A stretch of DNA of 64,000 nt, taken from assembly GCF_014656375.1 (NCBI RefSeq), contig NZ_BNCH01000002.1:434001-498000 (forward strand), written 5' to 3'. Numbering within the stretch: position 1 is the first letter of the stretch; each line of letters opens with the position of its first letter. Positions 19,030 through 28,282 of the stretch are shown piece by piece. The notes under the pieces are model-generated. The model was not told the origin of the DNA and made no database searches. It saw nothing but the letters and a program-made list of their open reading frames with translations. The translations under genes and the position numbers were made by a program. The DNA comes from Aliiroseovarius zhejiangensis. Its GTDB lineage: Bacteria > Pseudomonadota > Alphaproteobacteria > Rhodobacterales > Rhodobacteraceae.

Positions 19030-20091
19030 ATGAAGCTGAGTGATTTCGATTTTAACCTGCCGGACGACCTGATTGCTACGCGACCGGCGCGCCCACGCAC
19101 GGCCAGCCGCCTGCTGGTGGCGACACCGCATCGGATGGTGGACGCACAGGTCAGCGACCTGACCAACTGGCTGCGTCCCGGCGACCGGCTGGTGCTGAAT
19201 GACACCAGGGTCATTCCCGGCCGCCTGTTCGGCACCCGCACGCGACCCGGACAAGCCCCCGGCGAAGGTGTGGCGAAGATCGAGGTCACGCTTTTGTCCC
19301 CCAACGGGGCAGGGCAGTGGCACGTGATGGCCAAGCCTTTGCGCAAATTGCGCGACGGGGATGTCATCACCTTTTCGGAAAAGCTCTGGGCGACCTATCT
19401 GGGGCGCGACGATGATCAGGCGCTGATTTGCTTCAACATTGAGGGCGATGATTTCGACGCGGCGCTGGCTGAGGCGGGCAAGATGCCTCTGCCACCCTAT
19501 ATCGCCGCCAAACGCGCGGCGGATGCGCAGGACAACGAAGATTACCAAACCGTCTTTGCCCGCCACTCCGGTGCGGTGGCAGCGCCCACGGCGTCGCTGC
19601 ATTTTGACGATGCGCTGCTTGATCGGATCGCCGCGATGGGGGTGGGGCTGACCCATGTCACCCTTCATGTGGGGGCAGGCACCTTTCTGCCGGTCAAGGT
19701 CGTCGACATTGCACAACACAAGATGCACGCCGAATGGGGCCATGTCAGCGCCGAAGCCGCCGCCGAGATCGAGGCGACCATCGCCGCTGGCGGGCGCATC
19801 ATTCCGGTCGGCACCACGGCGTTGCGGCTGATCGAAAGTGCGGCCACGGCACCGGGTCGGATCGCGCCTTGGCAGGGCGAGACGGATATTTTCATCACCC
19901 CCGGGTTCCGGTTCAACATCACCGATGGGCTGATGACCAATTTCCACCTGCCGAAATCCACCTTGATGATGCTGGTGTCGGCCCTGATGGGCACGGACCG
20001 GATGCGCGCGGTCTATGACCACGCCATCGCGCATCGCTATCGCTTCTTTTCCTATGGTGACAGTTCCCTGCTTCTGCCGGATCGGACCTAA
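19030..20091 (+). CDS. queA: tRNA preQ1(34) S-adenosylmethionine ribosyltransferase-isomerase
   Basis: QueA (353 aa) transfers the ribosyl group of SAM to preQ1 in tRNA, making epoxyqueuosine at wobble position 34. Recognisable features are the N-terminus [37 protein letters not shown], the central [16 protein letters not shown], and the C-terminal [18 protein letters not shown]. The length matches the family. A start 36 bases upstream is possible but less like the family. It follows the AsmA-like gene closely and is possibly co-transcribed with it. Confidence 0.95.
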   Translation: MKLSDFDFNLPDDLIATRPARPRTASRLLVATPHRMVDAQVSDLTNWLRPGDRLVLNDTRVIPGRLFGTRTRPGQAPGEGVAKIEVTLLSPNGAGQWHVMAKPLRKLRDGDVITFSEKLWATYLGRDDDQALICFNIEGDDFDAALAEAGKMPLPPYIAAKRAADAQDNEDYQTVFARHSGAVAAPTASLHFDDALLDRIAAMGVGLTHVTLHVGAGTFLPVKVVDIAQHKMHAEWGHVSAEAAAEIEATIAAGGRIIPVGTTALRLIESAATAPGRIAPWQGETDIFITPGFRFNITDGLMTNFHLPKSTLMMLVSALMGTDRMRAVYDHAIAHRYRFFSYGDSSLLLPDRT

Positions 20092-20200
20092 AACCGGAAA
20101 CGCGGGTCCGGGCCGGTGCCGGGCGCTGAAATGTCGTGAATTGTCATCGGTCCCGGGGCTGGGTCTGCTAAACTGACCGGGATGCAAACAGGAGACCTCC

Positions 20201-21448
20201 ATGCTGCAAGTCTTGTCAAGCTCCTGGGCGCTGCTTCTGGGTATGATGCTGTTGATGGTCGGCAACGGTGTGCAGGGCACGCTGTTGGGGATCAGGGGCG
20301 GGTTGGAAGGGTTTTCCACCTTCCAGCTGTCAATGGTCATGTCGGGCTATTTCGCAGGTTTCCTGTTCGGGTCGCGCATGGCGCCGATCATGATCCGGCG
20401 TGTGGGGCATGTGCGGGTGTTTGCGGCGCTCGGCTCGTTCATTTCGGCGGTGCTGATCCTGTATCCGACGTTCACCGATCCATGGGCGTGGACTGCGCTG
20501 CGCGTGATCGTCGGCTTCTGCTTTTCTGGGGTGTATGTCACGGCGGAAAGCTGGCTGAACAACGCGGCCGACAATGAAAACCGTGGCAAGGCCCTGTCGC
20601 TTTACATGTTCGTGCAGATGGTTGGCATCATCGCCGCCCAGGGGCTTCTGGTGATCGGGGATCCCGGCGGGTTCATCCTGTTCATCCTGCCCTCTGTGCT
20701 GGTGTCGATTGCCTTTGCCCCCATTCTTTTGTCCGTCAACCCAACCCCGGCGTTTGAGACGACGAAAGGTCTGAGCCTGCGCGAGCTGTTCCATATTTCG
20801 CCGATGGGCTGTGTCGGGTTCATGTTGCTGGGTGGCGTGTTTGCCGCGCAGTTCGGCATGGCCTCGGTTTTCGGGCAGCAGATCGGGCTGACGGTGGGGC
20901 AGATCTCGGCCTTTGTGTCGGCGCTTTATATCGGGGGGCTGGTCCTGCAATACCCCATTGGCTGGATCTCGGACCGGATGGACCGGCGTATCCTGATCCT
21001 GATCGTCACGGCGATTGCCGCCATCGGGGCGATCCTGCCGGTCCTGTTCGGCGTCCGGTACGAGCTGTTGCTTCTGGCAGCCTTTCTTCTGGGGGGGATG
21101 ACCAACCCGCTTTACGCGCTGCTTCTGGCCTATGTGAACGACTTTCTGGAACCCGACGACATGCCGGCGGCCTCGGCCGGGTTGATCTTCATCAACGGGA
21201 TGGGGGCAATTGCCGGCCCGGTGGTAACAGGCTGGGTGATGGGCATCATGGGACCCCTGGGGTTCTTTGGGTATATGGCGCTGCTGCTGGTCGGGTTCCT
21301 GGCCTATGGCCTGTGGCGCATGACGCAGCGGTCCGGCCCGGCACCCAAGGACACCGGGGCCTATATGACAATGTCGCCCGCGGCCTCGCCGGTTGCCGTT
21401 GATATGGCGCAGGAGGTCTGGGCCGACGAGGCGGAAGAGGACGAATAG
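20201..21448 (+). CDS. MFS transporter, YcaD-like
   Basis: This 12-helix major facilitator superfamily protein (415 aa) resembles the YcaD group. The first helices read SSWALLLGMMLLMVGNGVQG and the loop 2-3 region FAGFLFGSRMAPIMIRRVGH. The second half opens at PMGCVGFMLLGGVFAAQFGM, and a YPIGWISDRMDRR motif matches the canonical MFS loop. The start is the ATG behind GGAGACC. Substrate unknown. It is followed 57 bases later by a DUF924 gene on the same strand. Confidence 0.85.
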   Translation: MLQVLSSSWALLLGMMLLMVGNGVQGTLLGIRGGLEGFSTFQLSMVMSGYFAGFLFGSRMAPIMIRRVGHVRVFAALGSFISAVLILYPTFTDPWAWTALRVIVGFCFSGVYVTAESWLNNAADNENRGKALSLYMFVQMVGIIAAQGLLVIGDPGGFILFILPSVLVSIAFAPILLSVNPTPAFETTKGLSLRELFHISPMGCVGFMLLGGVFAAQFGMASVFGQQIGLTVGQISAFVSALYIGGLVLQYPIGWISDRMDRRILILIVTAIAAIGAILPVLFGVRYELLLLAAFLLGGMTNPLYALLLAYVNDFLEPDDMPAASAGLIFINGMGAIAGPVVTGWVMGIMGPLGFFGYMALLLVGFLAYGLWRMTQRSGPAPKDTGAYMTMSPAASPVAVDMAQEVWADEAEEDE

Positions 21449-21505
21449 CGCCCGCTTGCACCGCTCCCCCGACCCGCTAGAGTGAGTGGCTGAGGAGGTG
21501 CCCGC

Positions 21506-22090
21506 ATGAGCGAACCAAGTGAGATCATCAATTTCTGGATCGACGAGGTCGGACCGAAGGGCTGGTATGACGCCTCGGACAAGCTGGATCAGACGATCCG
21601 CGACCGGTTCATGGCCGATTATGAATCCGCTCGCGACGGTGCGCGCGATGCCTGGCGTGACAGCCCGGACGGGGCGCTGGCCTTTCTGATCCTGACCGAC
21701 CAGTTCCCGCGCAACATGTTCCGCGGCGACGCCCGGTCGTTTGCCACCGACCCCGCAGCGCGTGCCTGCGCGGACCACGCCATTGCGCGCAATCTGGATA
21801 TGCAGATCCCGTTGCCGGACCGGCAGTTCTTCTATCTGCCCTTCATGCACAGCGAGGCGATGGAAGATCAGGACCGCTGCATCGCCCTGATGGCCGAACG
21901 CATGGCCGAGACGCCGGGGCAGGGCGACACGCTGCACGCCCGCGTCCACCGCGAGATCATACGCCGTTTCGGCCGCTTCCCCTATCGAAACGAAGCCCTG
22001 GGCCGCGACAGCACACCCGAGGAAATCGCGTTCATAAAGGACGGCGGCTATACCGCACTGCGCAAGCAGTTCGAGGCGCAGGGGGCCTAG
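21506..22090 (+). CDS. DUF924 family protein
   Basis: This 194-aa soluble protein of DUF924 has an all-alpha fold related to tetratricopeptide proteins and no known function. The hallmark motif is present: FLILTDQFPRNMFRGDARSF, followed by FFYLPFMHSEAMEDQDRC. The N-terminus EIINFWIDEVGPKGWYD is also typical. A GAGGAGGTG ribosome site sits just before the ATG. It shares orientation with the MFS gene. Confidence 0.88.
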   Translation: MSEPSEIINFWIDEVGPKGWYDASDKLDQTIRDRFMADYESARDGARDAWRDSPDGALAFLILTDQFPRNMFRGDARSFATDPAARACADHAIARNLDMQIPLPDRQFFYLPFMHSEAMEDQDRCIALMAERMAETPGQGDTLHARVHREIIRRFGRFPYRNEALGRDSTPEEIAFIKDGGYTALRKQFEAQGA

Positions 22091-22181
22091 TGCGGTGTTG
22101 CCTGCCCGTGGCAACTGTGCTCCCATAATCTTGCGTGTTGCAGGGTTTCGCAGAGCGACTGGCAGGGTTTCCCTGACGTCA

Positions 22182-22218
22182 TTGATCCGTTGAGCAAAAT
22201 AGTTTAATGCCAAACTAT
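22182..22218 (+). promoter_or_regulatory. lpd promoter overlapped by a palindromic operator candidate
   Basis: A possible -35 TTGATC (22182-22187) and -10 TAATGC (22205-22210) are 17 bases apart. Overlying the -10 is a perfect inverted repeat, ATAGTTT (22199-22205), six bases, AAACTAT (22212-22218). Such an overlap is what a repressor of lpd would use. The regulator is unknown. Confidence 0.5.
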
Positions 22219-22240
22219 CTTAGAACGAGGAGGAGACCCC

Positions 22241-23635
22241 ATGGCGGGAAACGCTTTTGATACCGTGGTCATCGGCGCCGGTCCCGGCGGGTATGTTGCC
22301 GCCATCCGCGCGGCACAACTGGGCCAGAAAGTGGCGATTGTCGAACGCGAACACCTGGGCGGTATCTGCCTGAACTGGGGCTGTATCCCGACCAAGGCGC
22401 TTCTGCGCTCGGCCGAGGTGTTTCACCTGATGCACCGCGCCAAGGAATTTGGTCTGTCCGCAGGCAAGGTCGACTATGACCTGCCCGCCATCGTGAAACG
22501 CTCACGCGGGGTGGCCGCGCAACTTTCGGGCGGCATCGGGCATCTGATGAAGAAGAACAAAGTCACCGTGGTGATGGGTGAGGCAACGATTCCAGCCAAG
22601 GGCAAGGTCTCGGTCAAGACCGACAAGGGGACCGAGGATCTGACCGCCAAGAACATCGTTCTGGCCACCGGCGCGCGCGCTCGCGAATTGCCGGGGCTGG
22701 AGGCCGATGGGGATCTGGTCTGGACTTACAAACACGCGCTGAATCCACCGCGGATGCCTAAGAAACTTCTGGTGATCGGATCCGGTGCCATCGGGATCGA
22801 ATTTGCCAGCTTCTTCAACACTTTGGGTGCAGACACCACGGTGGTTGAAGTGATGGACCGCGTGTTGCCCGTCGAGGACGCCGAGATTTCGGCCTTCGCC
22901 AAGAAGTCCTTTGTGAAACAGGGCATGAAGATCATGGAAAAAGCCATGGTCAAACAGCTTGATCGCGCCAAAGGCAAGGTCACCGCGCATATCGAAGAGG
23001 GCGGCAAGGTTGAGAAACAGGAATTTGACACGGTGATTTCAGCGGTCGGCATTGTCGGCAATGTCGAAGGGCTGGGACTGGAAGAGCTTGGCGTGAAAAT
23101 CGACCGCACCCATGTGGTGACGGACGCCCACTGCCGCACCGGCGTCGACGGCCTTTATGCGATCGGAGACATCGCCGGCGCGCCGTGGCTTGCCCACAAG
23201 GCCAGCCATGAAGGCGTGATGGTGGCGGAATTGATCGCCGGTCTGCACGCCCATCCCGTGAAGCCCGAAAGCATCCCCGGCTGTACCTATTGCCACCCTC
23301 AGGTGGCCAGCGTCGGCCTGTCGGAAGCAAAGGCGAAAGAGCAGGGCTACGACATCAAGGTCGGTCGCTTTCCTTTTATCGGCAATGGCAAGGCCATCGC
23401 GATGGGCGACCCCGAGGGCATGGTCAAAACCATTTTCGACGCGAAAACCGGCGAGTTGCTGGGCGCCCATATGGTTGGTCCCGAAGTGACCGAGATGATC
23501 CAGGGTTATGTGGTCGGCAAGACGCTGGAAACCACCGAAGAAGAGCTGATGCACACGGTCTTCCCGCACCCGACGATCAGCGAATCCATGCACGAGGCGG
23601 TGCTGGACGCCTATGACCGCGTGATCCATATGTAA
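22241..23635 (+). CDS. lpd: Dihydrolipoyl dehydrogenase
   Basis: This FAD-dependent E3 component (464 aa) of 2-oxoacid dehydrogenase and/or glycine cleavage complexes reoxidises dihydrolipoamide with NAD+. The FAD site is VVIGAGPGGYVAAIRAAQLG, the redox disulfide is Cys43 and Cys48 (GGICLNWGCIPTKALL), the NAD site is LLVIGSGAIGIEFASFF, and the catalytic dyad is in TVFPHPTISESMHEAV (His and Glu). It has its own promoter and terminator. The adjacent genes are not E1 or E2 subunits, so it may be the stand-alone or pdh-distal copy. A GAGGAGGAG ribosome site precedes the ATG. Confidence 0.95.
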   Translation: MAGNAFDTVVIGAGPGGYVAAIRAAQLGQKVAIVEREHLGGICLNWGCIPTKALLRSAEVFHLMHRAKEFGLSAGKVDYDLPAIVKRSRGVAAQLSGGIGHLMKKNKVTVVMGEATIPAKGKVSVKTDKGTEDLTAKNIVLATGARARELPGLEADGDLVWTYKHALNPPRMPKKLLVIGSGAIGIEFASFFNTLGADTTVVEVMDRVLPVEDAEISAFAKKSFVKQGMKIMEKAMVKQLDRAKGKVTAHIEEGGKVEKQEFDTVISAVGIVGNVEGLGLEELGVKIDRTHVVTDAHCRTGVDGLYAIGDIAGAPWLAHKASHEGVMVAELIAGLHAHPVKPESIPGCTYCHPQVASVGLSEAKAKEQGYDIKVGRFPFIGNGKAIAMGDPEGMVKTIFDAKTGELLGAHMVGPEVTEMIQGYVVGKTLETTEEELMHTVFPHPTISESMHEAVLDAYDRVIHM

Positions 23636-23644
23636 GCTGCAAAG

Positions 23645-23669
23645 AAGGCCGGTCCCCCGGCCTTTCTTT
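23645..23669 (+). terminator. Intrinsic terminator after lpd
   Basis: AAGGCCGG and CCGGCCTT (23645-23652 and 23657-23664) pair around a TCCC loop and are followed by TCTTT. It lies ten bases after the lpd stop. Confidence 0.8.
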
Positions 23670-23692
23670 CTGCGCGGGTGTTCTGAGGACGT

Positions 23693-24046
23693 TTACCGCT
23701 CGATCTCGCCGCCCGCGCGGTGCCAATGGTCCAGTCCGCCGATGTTATAGACCTCGGCATAGCCCAGACGCTTCAAAACCTGCGCCCCTTGGGCCGAGCG
23801 GGCACCCGAAGCGCAGTACAAAGCGACGGGTTTTGCCGGGTCAAGATGCGCGTTGAAATCCGGCCCCTTGGGGTCGCATTGAAACGGCATCACGGTCAGC
23901 GGTACGACGATTGCGCCCTTGGCCTTGCCGGTCATCTGAACCTCGCCATGATCACGCACGTCGATCACGGTGATGTCACCGGCGCGCGCCTTGGCAACCG
24001 CTTCGCGCGGGTCCATCTTTGCACCGCCCATCATGAAACCAAACAT
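23693..24046 (-). CDS. Rhodanese-like sulfurtransferase
   Basis: This is a single-domain rhodanese of 117 aa. The active-site loop YCASGARSAQ carries the persulfide-forming Cys, with VIDVRDHGEVQ at the N-terminal side of the fold. It would handle sulfane sulfur, for example persulfides made during sulfide oxidation. A good promoter lies upstream (24080-24107) and an ATTC-N8-GAAT site at 24124-24139. That site resembles the sequence bound by SqrR/BigR-type sulfide sensors, which fits the enzyme. Confidence 0.9.
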   Translation of the reverse strand: MFGFMMGGAKMDPREAVAKARAGDITVIDVRDHGEVQMTGKAKGAIVVPLTVMPFQCDPKGPDFNAHLDPAKPVALYCASGARSAQGAQVLKRLGYAEVYNIGGLDHWHRAGGEIER

Positions 24047-24079
24047 GTGTCGCTCCTGTCCCGGTCGGGTTTGATCCGG

Positions 24080-24107
24080 GATATAGTTGGGTGCGTATTC
24101 GGGTCAA
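24080..24107 (-). promoter_or_regulatory. Promoter of the rhodanese gene
   Basis: Read on the minus strand, TTGACC (24107-24102) and TATATC (24085-24080) are separated by 16 bases, 34 bases ahead of the ATG at 24046. This is a good sigma-70-type match. Confidence 0.55.
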
Positions 24108-24123
24108 TGGGTTGTGATAAATA

Positions 24124-24139
24124 ATTCACAAAAGTGAAT
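24124..24139. promoter_or_regulatory. ATTC-N8-GAAT inverted repeat, SqrR/BigR-like operator
   Basis: The sequence ATTCACAAAAGTGAAT is a perfect 6-4-6 inverted repeat. It fits ATTC-N8-GAAT, the pattern I recall for the sulfide-responsive ArsR-family repressor SqrR of Rhodobacter. It lies 17 bases upstream of the rhodanese -35 box, in the region shared with uvrA. Confidence 0.5.
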
Positions 24140-24173
24140 ATAACCGACCGGGGGAGGCGGCAGGTTTGCGCAT

Positions 24174-24188
24174 GTTCCGCAAATGTTC
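24174..24188 (+). promoter_or_regulatory. LexA (SOS) box upstream of uvrA
   Basis: GTTC, seven bases (CGCAAAT), GTTC exactly matches the alphaproteobacterial LexA consensus GTTC-N7-GTTC. It lies 68 bases before the uvrA start, a classic SOS target. Confidence 0.85.
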
Positions 24189-24255
24189 TAACTTTTCGAT
24201 TGTCCCGCCACGCGGTTTGGCCTAACCGTTAAAGAATTGTGAACTGGGGGTCAGA

Positions 24256-27126
24256 ATGGCCGAGTTGAAAGAAATACAGGTCCGCGGTGCGCGCGAGCAC
24301 AACCTGAAATCCATCGACGTGGATATTCCGCGCGACCAGCTTGTGGTGATCACCGGGCTGTCCGGGTCTGGCAAGTCTTCGCTGGCGTTTGACACGATCT
24401 ATGCGGAAGGGCAGCGGCGTTATGTCGAAAGCCTGTCGGCCTATGCGCGGCAGTTTCTGGACATGATGGAAAAGCCCGATGTGGATCACATTGCAGGGCT
24501 GTCGCCGGCGATTTCGATTGAGCAAAAGACGACCTCGAAGAACCCGCGCTCGACCGTGGGCACCGTGACCGAGATTTACGACTATCTGCGCCTGCTGTTT
24601 GCCCGCGCGGGCACGCCCTATTCCCCCGCAACGGGTCTGCCCATCGAAGCCCAGCAGGTTCAGGATATGGTCGACCGCGTGATGCAGATGGAGGACGGCA
24701 CGCGCGCCTATCTGCTCGCCCCCATCGTACGCGACCGTAAGGGCGAATATCGCAAGGAATTTCAAGAGCTTCAGAAAAAAGGCTTCCAGCGCGTCAAGGT
24801 CAATGGCGAGATGTATGAGCTGGACGCCCCACCCACGCTGGACAAGAAGTTTCGCCACAATATCGACGTGGTGGTCGACCGGATCGTTGTGCGCGAAGGG
24901 ATGGAGCAACGGCTGGCCGACAGCTTCCGCACGGCCCTTGATCTGGCCGACGGGATCGCCCTGTTCGAGACCGCCCCGAAAGAAGGCGAGGGCGAGATCA
25001 TCACCTTCTCGGAAAATTTCGCCTGTCCGGTTTCGGGCTTTACCATCCCCGAGATCGAACCACGCCTGTTTTCCTTCAACGCACCGTTCGGGGCGTGCCC
25101 GGTCTGCGACGGTTTGGGCAAGGAGCTGTTCTTTGACGAACGACTCGTAGTGCCCGATGCCACGCTGCAAATCTATGACGGGGCGCTGGCCCCGTGGCGC
25201 AAGGGCAAGTCGCCCTATTTCCTCCAAACCATCGAGTCGATTGCGCGCCATTTCGAGTTCGACAAGAACACGCCATGGAAAGACCTGCCCAAACATGTAC
25301 AGCAGGTGTTCCTGTATGGATCGGGCGAGGAAGAGATCAAGTTTCGCTTTGACGAGGGCGGACGGGTCTATGAGGTAACGCGGCCCTTCGAAGGTGTGAT
25401 CCCCAATATGGAACGCCGCTATCGCGAAACGGATTCGAACTGGATCCGCGAGGAGTTTGAACGCTATCAGAACAACCGCCCTTGCGGCGCCTGTGGTGGG
25501 TATCGGCTGCGCGACGAAGCCTTGGCCGTGAAAATCGGGTCCGGGAAGGCGCTGTTGCATGTGGGGCAGGTGGTCGAAATGTCGATCCGCGAGGCGCTGG
25601 CCTGGGTCGAGGATGCGCCCAATCATCTGTCCGCCCAGAAAAACGAGATTGCCCGCGCCATCCTGAAGGAAATCCGCGAACGTCTGGGGTTTTTGAACAA
25701 TGTGGGTCTGGAATACCTGACGCTCAGCCGCAACTCCGGCACCTTGTCGGGTGGCGAAAGCCAGCGCATCCGTCTGGCCAGCCAGATCGGGTCGGGGCTG
25801 ACCGGGGTACTTTATGTGCTGGACGAACCCTCCATCGGGTTACATCAGCGCGACAACGGGCGGCTTCTGACCACGCTGAAAAACCTGCGCGATCAGGGCA
25901 ACACCGTGATTGTCGTTGAACACGACGAAGAGGCCATCCGCGAGGCCGATTATGTCTTTGACATGGGGCCGGGGGCCGGGGTGCATGGGGGCGATGTGAT
26001 CGCCCACGGCACGCCCGCCGATATTGCCGCCTGCGAGGCGTCGATCACCGGGCAATACCTGACCGGCACCCGCGAAATCGCGGTGCCCGCCCGGCGGCGC
26101 AAGGGCAACGGCAAAGCGGTGAAAGTGGTGAAAGCGACGGGCAACAACCTGCAAAACGTGACCGCCACCTTCCCGCTGGGCAAGTTCGTTTGCGTCACCG
26201 GCGTGTCGGGCGGGGGCAAATCCACGCTCACGATTGAAACGCTGTTCAAGACGGCGTCCATGCGCCTGAACGGTGCGCGCCAGACGCCCGCGCCCTGCGA
26301 GACCATCAAGGGGCTGGAGCATCTGGACAAGGTCATCGACATCGACCAGCGTCCCATCGGGCGCACGCCGCGGTCGAACCCGGCGACCTATACGGGGGCG
26401 TTTACCCCCATTCGCGAATGGTTCGCCGGGCTGCCCGAAGCCAAGACGCGCGGCTACAAGCCCGGTCGCTTCAGCTTCAACGTCAAAGGCGGGCGGTGCG
26501 AGGCCTGTCAGGGTGACGGTGTCATCAAGATCGAGATGCATTTTCTGCCCGACGTCTATGTCACCTGCGAAACCTGCAAGGGCAAACGCTATAACCGCGA
26601 AACGCTTGAGGTGCAGTTCAAGGGCAAGTCCATCGCCGATGTGCTGGACATGACGGTCGAGGATGCACAGACCTTCTTTCAGGCCGTGCCCTCGATCCGC
26701 GACAAGATGGATGCGCTGATGCGGGTGGGTCTGGGCTATATCAAGGTGGGCCAGCAGGCGACGACCCTGTCAGGGGGCGAGGCGCAGCGGGTGAAACTGT
26801 CGAAAGAGCTGTCCAAACGCTCGACCGGGCGCACGCTCTATATCCTCGACGAACCGACCACCGGCCTGCATTTCGAGGATGTGCGCAAGCTGCTTGAGGT
26901 GCTGCATGAACTGGTCGATCAGGGCAATACGGTCATCGTGATCGAACACAATCTGGATGTGATCAAGACCGCCGATCATCTGATTGATATTGGCCCGGAA
27001 GGCGGCGACGGAGGCGGGCGCATCGTGGCCTCCGGCACCCCGGAAGAGGTCGCACAGGTGGCGGAAAGCTATACAGGACACTATCTGGCGCAAATGCTGA
27101 CGCCGATGCGCAAGGCGGGGGAATGA
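24256..27126 (+). CDS. uvrA: Excinuclease ABC subunit A
   Basis: UvrA (956 aa) is the damage-recognition ATPase of nucleotide excision repair. Two ABC modules are present: Walker [10 protein letters not shown] at residues 34-42 and GVSGGGKST near residue 650, with signatures [16 protein letters not shown] and [15 protein letters not shown]. Zinc-binding cysteines are visible in [16 protein letters not shown] and the C-terminal CEACQGDG...CETCKGKR. Length is normal. The upstream LexA box predicts DNA-damage induction. The gene ends in a strong intrinsic terminator shared with the convergent iron-transport gene. Confidence 0.97.
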   Translation: MAELKEIQVRGAREHNLKSIDVDIPRDQLVVITGLSGSGKSSLAFDTIYAEGQRRYVESLSAYARQFLDMMEKPDVDHIAGLSPAISIEQKTTSKNPRSTVGTVTEIYDYLRLLFARAGTPYSPATGLPIEAQQVQDMVDRVMQMEDGTRAYLLAPIVRDRKGEYRKEFQELQKKGFQRVKVNGEMYELDAPPTLDKKFRHNIDVVVDRIVVREGMEQRLADSFRTALDLADGIALFETAPKEGEGEIITFSENFACPVSGFTIPEIEPRLFSFNAPFGACPVCDGLGKELFFDERLVVPDATLQIYDGALAPWRKGKSPYFLQTIESIARHFEFDKNTPWKDLPKHVQQVFLYGSGEEEIKFRFDEGGRVYEVTRPFEGVIPNMERRYRETDSNWIREEFERYQNNRPCGACGGYRLRDEALAVKIGSGKALLHVGQVVEMSIREALAWVEDAPNHLSAQKNEIARAILKEIRERLGFLNNVGLEYLTLSRNSGTLSGGESQRIRLASQIGSGLTGVLYVLDEPSIGLHQRDNGRLLTTLKNLRDQGNTVIVVEHDEEAIREADYVFDMGPGAGVHGGDVIAHGTPADIAACEASITGQYLTGTREIAVPARRRKGNGKAVKVVKATGNNLQNVTATFPLGKFVCVTGVSGGGKSTLTIETLFKTASMRLNGARQTPAPCETIKGLEHLDKVIDIDQRPIGRTPRSNPATYTGAFTPIREWFAGLPEAKTRGYKPGRFSFNVKGGRCEACQGDGVIKIEMHFLPDVYVTCETCKGKRYNRETLEVQFKGKSIADVLDMTVEDAQTFFQAVPSIRDKMDALMRVGLGYIKVGQQATTLSGGEAQRVKLSKELSKRSTGRTLYILDEPTTGLHFEDVRKLLEVLHELVDQGNTVIVIEHNLDVIKTADHLIDIGPEGGDGGGRIVASGTPEEVAQVAESYTGHYLAQMLTPMRKAGE

Positions 27127-27134
27127 GCCACGAA

Positions 27135-27160
27135 AAAGCCCGGCTGAACAGCCGGGCTTT
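27135..27160. terminator. Bidirectional intrinsic terminator between uvrA and the iron-binding protein gene
   Basis: AAAGCCCGGCT and AGCCGGGCTTT form an 11-bp perfect stem around GAAC. The flanking A-run on the left and T-rich sequence on the right serve as U-tracts for both convergent transcripts. Confidence 0.9.
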
Positions 27161-27183
27161 GACGTTTTTATCCGTGATGACGA

Positions 27184-28200
27184 TCAGCCGTCAAAATCAA
27201 CCTCTTGCACCAGCTTCAGCGCGTCGGCGCGGTGACTGGCCACTTCCATCAGGTTGACGCCATCCGGTGTGAAGCTGCCCCAGCTTTTGACCAGGTCCAC
27301 CGCTTCCGTGCCCGGCGCAATCGGGTATTCGAAGTTGTCGGCGGCATAAATTTCCTGCGCTTTGGGCGAGGACAGGAATTCCATCAGCTTGATGGCGGCG
27401 TCCTTGTTTGGCGCGTGTTTTGCCAATGCAACACCCGACACGTTCACATGGGTGCCTGCGCCTTCAAAGACAGGGAATGTCACGTTCACGCTTTCAGCCC
27501 AAGCCTTCTGTTCGGGATCGCTGAGCATCTTGCCCATGTAATAGGTGTTGCCGATCGCGATGTCGCACTCGCCGGCCCAGATCGCTTTGACCTGTGCGCG
27601 GTCGTTGCCTTGCGGTTTGCGGGCAAGGTTGGCTTTCACGCCTTCCAGCCATGTCTTGGCCTCTTCCGCGCCGTGGTGCTGGATATAGGCCGACACAAGC
27701 GCCAGCGTATAGGCGTGGGTGCCTGAGCGGGTGCAGATGCGGCCTTTCCACTTGGGATCGGCCAGATCCTCATAGGTGGTCACTTCGCCCTCGGCCACGC
27801 GCTCTTTCGAGGCATAGACGATGCGGGCGCGGGTGGTCAGGCCGAACCACTGGTTGCCGGGATCGCGGTATTCGGCAGGGATATTGGCGTTCAGCGTTTC
27901 GCTTTCCACCGGCTGGGTCAGACCGGCATCCACCACACCGGCAAGACGCGAAATGTCGACGGTGAAAATCAGGTCGGCGGGGCTGCGTTGGCCCTCGGCC
28001 TCCAGACGTTCGATCATGCCCTTGTTCAGGAAGGCGACATTGACAGCAATCCCGGTTTCTTCGGTAAAGGCATCGGTCAGCGGCTGGATCAGCTCGGGCT
28101 GACGATAGGAATAAACATTGACCTCATCGGCGCTGGCAGCGGCGGGGATCAGGGTTGCGGCCAGGATCGAGGCCGAGGCGAGTGTGCGAACTGTGTTCAT
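27184..28200 (-). CDS. Fe(III) ABC transporter, periplasmic substrate-binding protein
   Basis: This is an FbpA/AfuA/FutA-type ferric-ion binding protein (338 aa). It has a signal peptide (MNTVRTLASASILAATLIPAAASA) and a mature start DEVNVYSYRQPELIQPL. The iron-binding tyrosine pair is visible in IGNTYYMGKML, with other conserved stretches SPADLIFTVDISRL and RKPQGNDRAQVKAIWAGECD. The permease and ATPase partners are not adjacent: the neighbours are uvrA and mazG. A promoter with an 11-bp palindrome (TGATTAAATCA) lies upstream, a plausible place for iron control. The start is the ATG after GAAGGAG. Confidence 0.92.
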   Translation of the reverse strand: MNTVRTLASASILAATLIPAAASADEVNVYSYRQPELIQPLTDAFTEETGIAVNVAFLNKGMIERLEAEGQRSPADLIFTVDISRLAGVVDAGLTQPVESETLNANIPAEYRDPGNQWFGLTTRARIVYASKERVAEGEVTTYEDLADPKWKGRICTRSGTHAYTLALVSAYIQHHGAEEAKTWLEGVKANLARKPQGNDRAQVKAIWAGECDIAIGNTYYMGKMLSDPEQKAWAESVNVTFPVFEGAGTHVNVSGVALAKHAPNKDAAIKLMEFLSSPKAQEIYAADNFEYPIAPGTEAVDLVKSWGSFTPDGVNLMEVASHRADALKLVQEVDFDG

Positions 28201-28230
28201 CACGCGAGTCTCCTTCATTTCGTTGACGCG

Positions 28231-28274
28231 CTTAAACCTGAGTCTTTTGCTTGGGTCAATACCTGATTAAATCA
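28231..28274 (-). promoter_or_regulatory. Promoter of the iron-binding protein gene with adjacent palindrome
   Basis: On the minus strand, TTGACC (28259-28254) and TTTAAG (28236-28231) are 17 bases apart. Just upstream at 28264-28274 is the odd palindrome TGATTAAATCA. I could not match it confidently to a named iron box. Confidence 0.45.
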
Positions 28275-28282
28275 ATCGGAAA

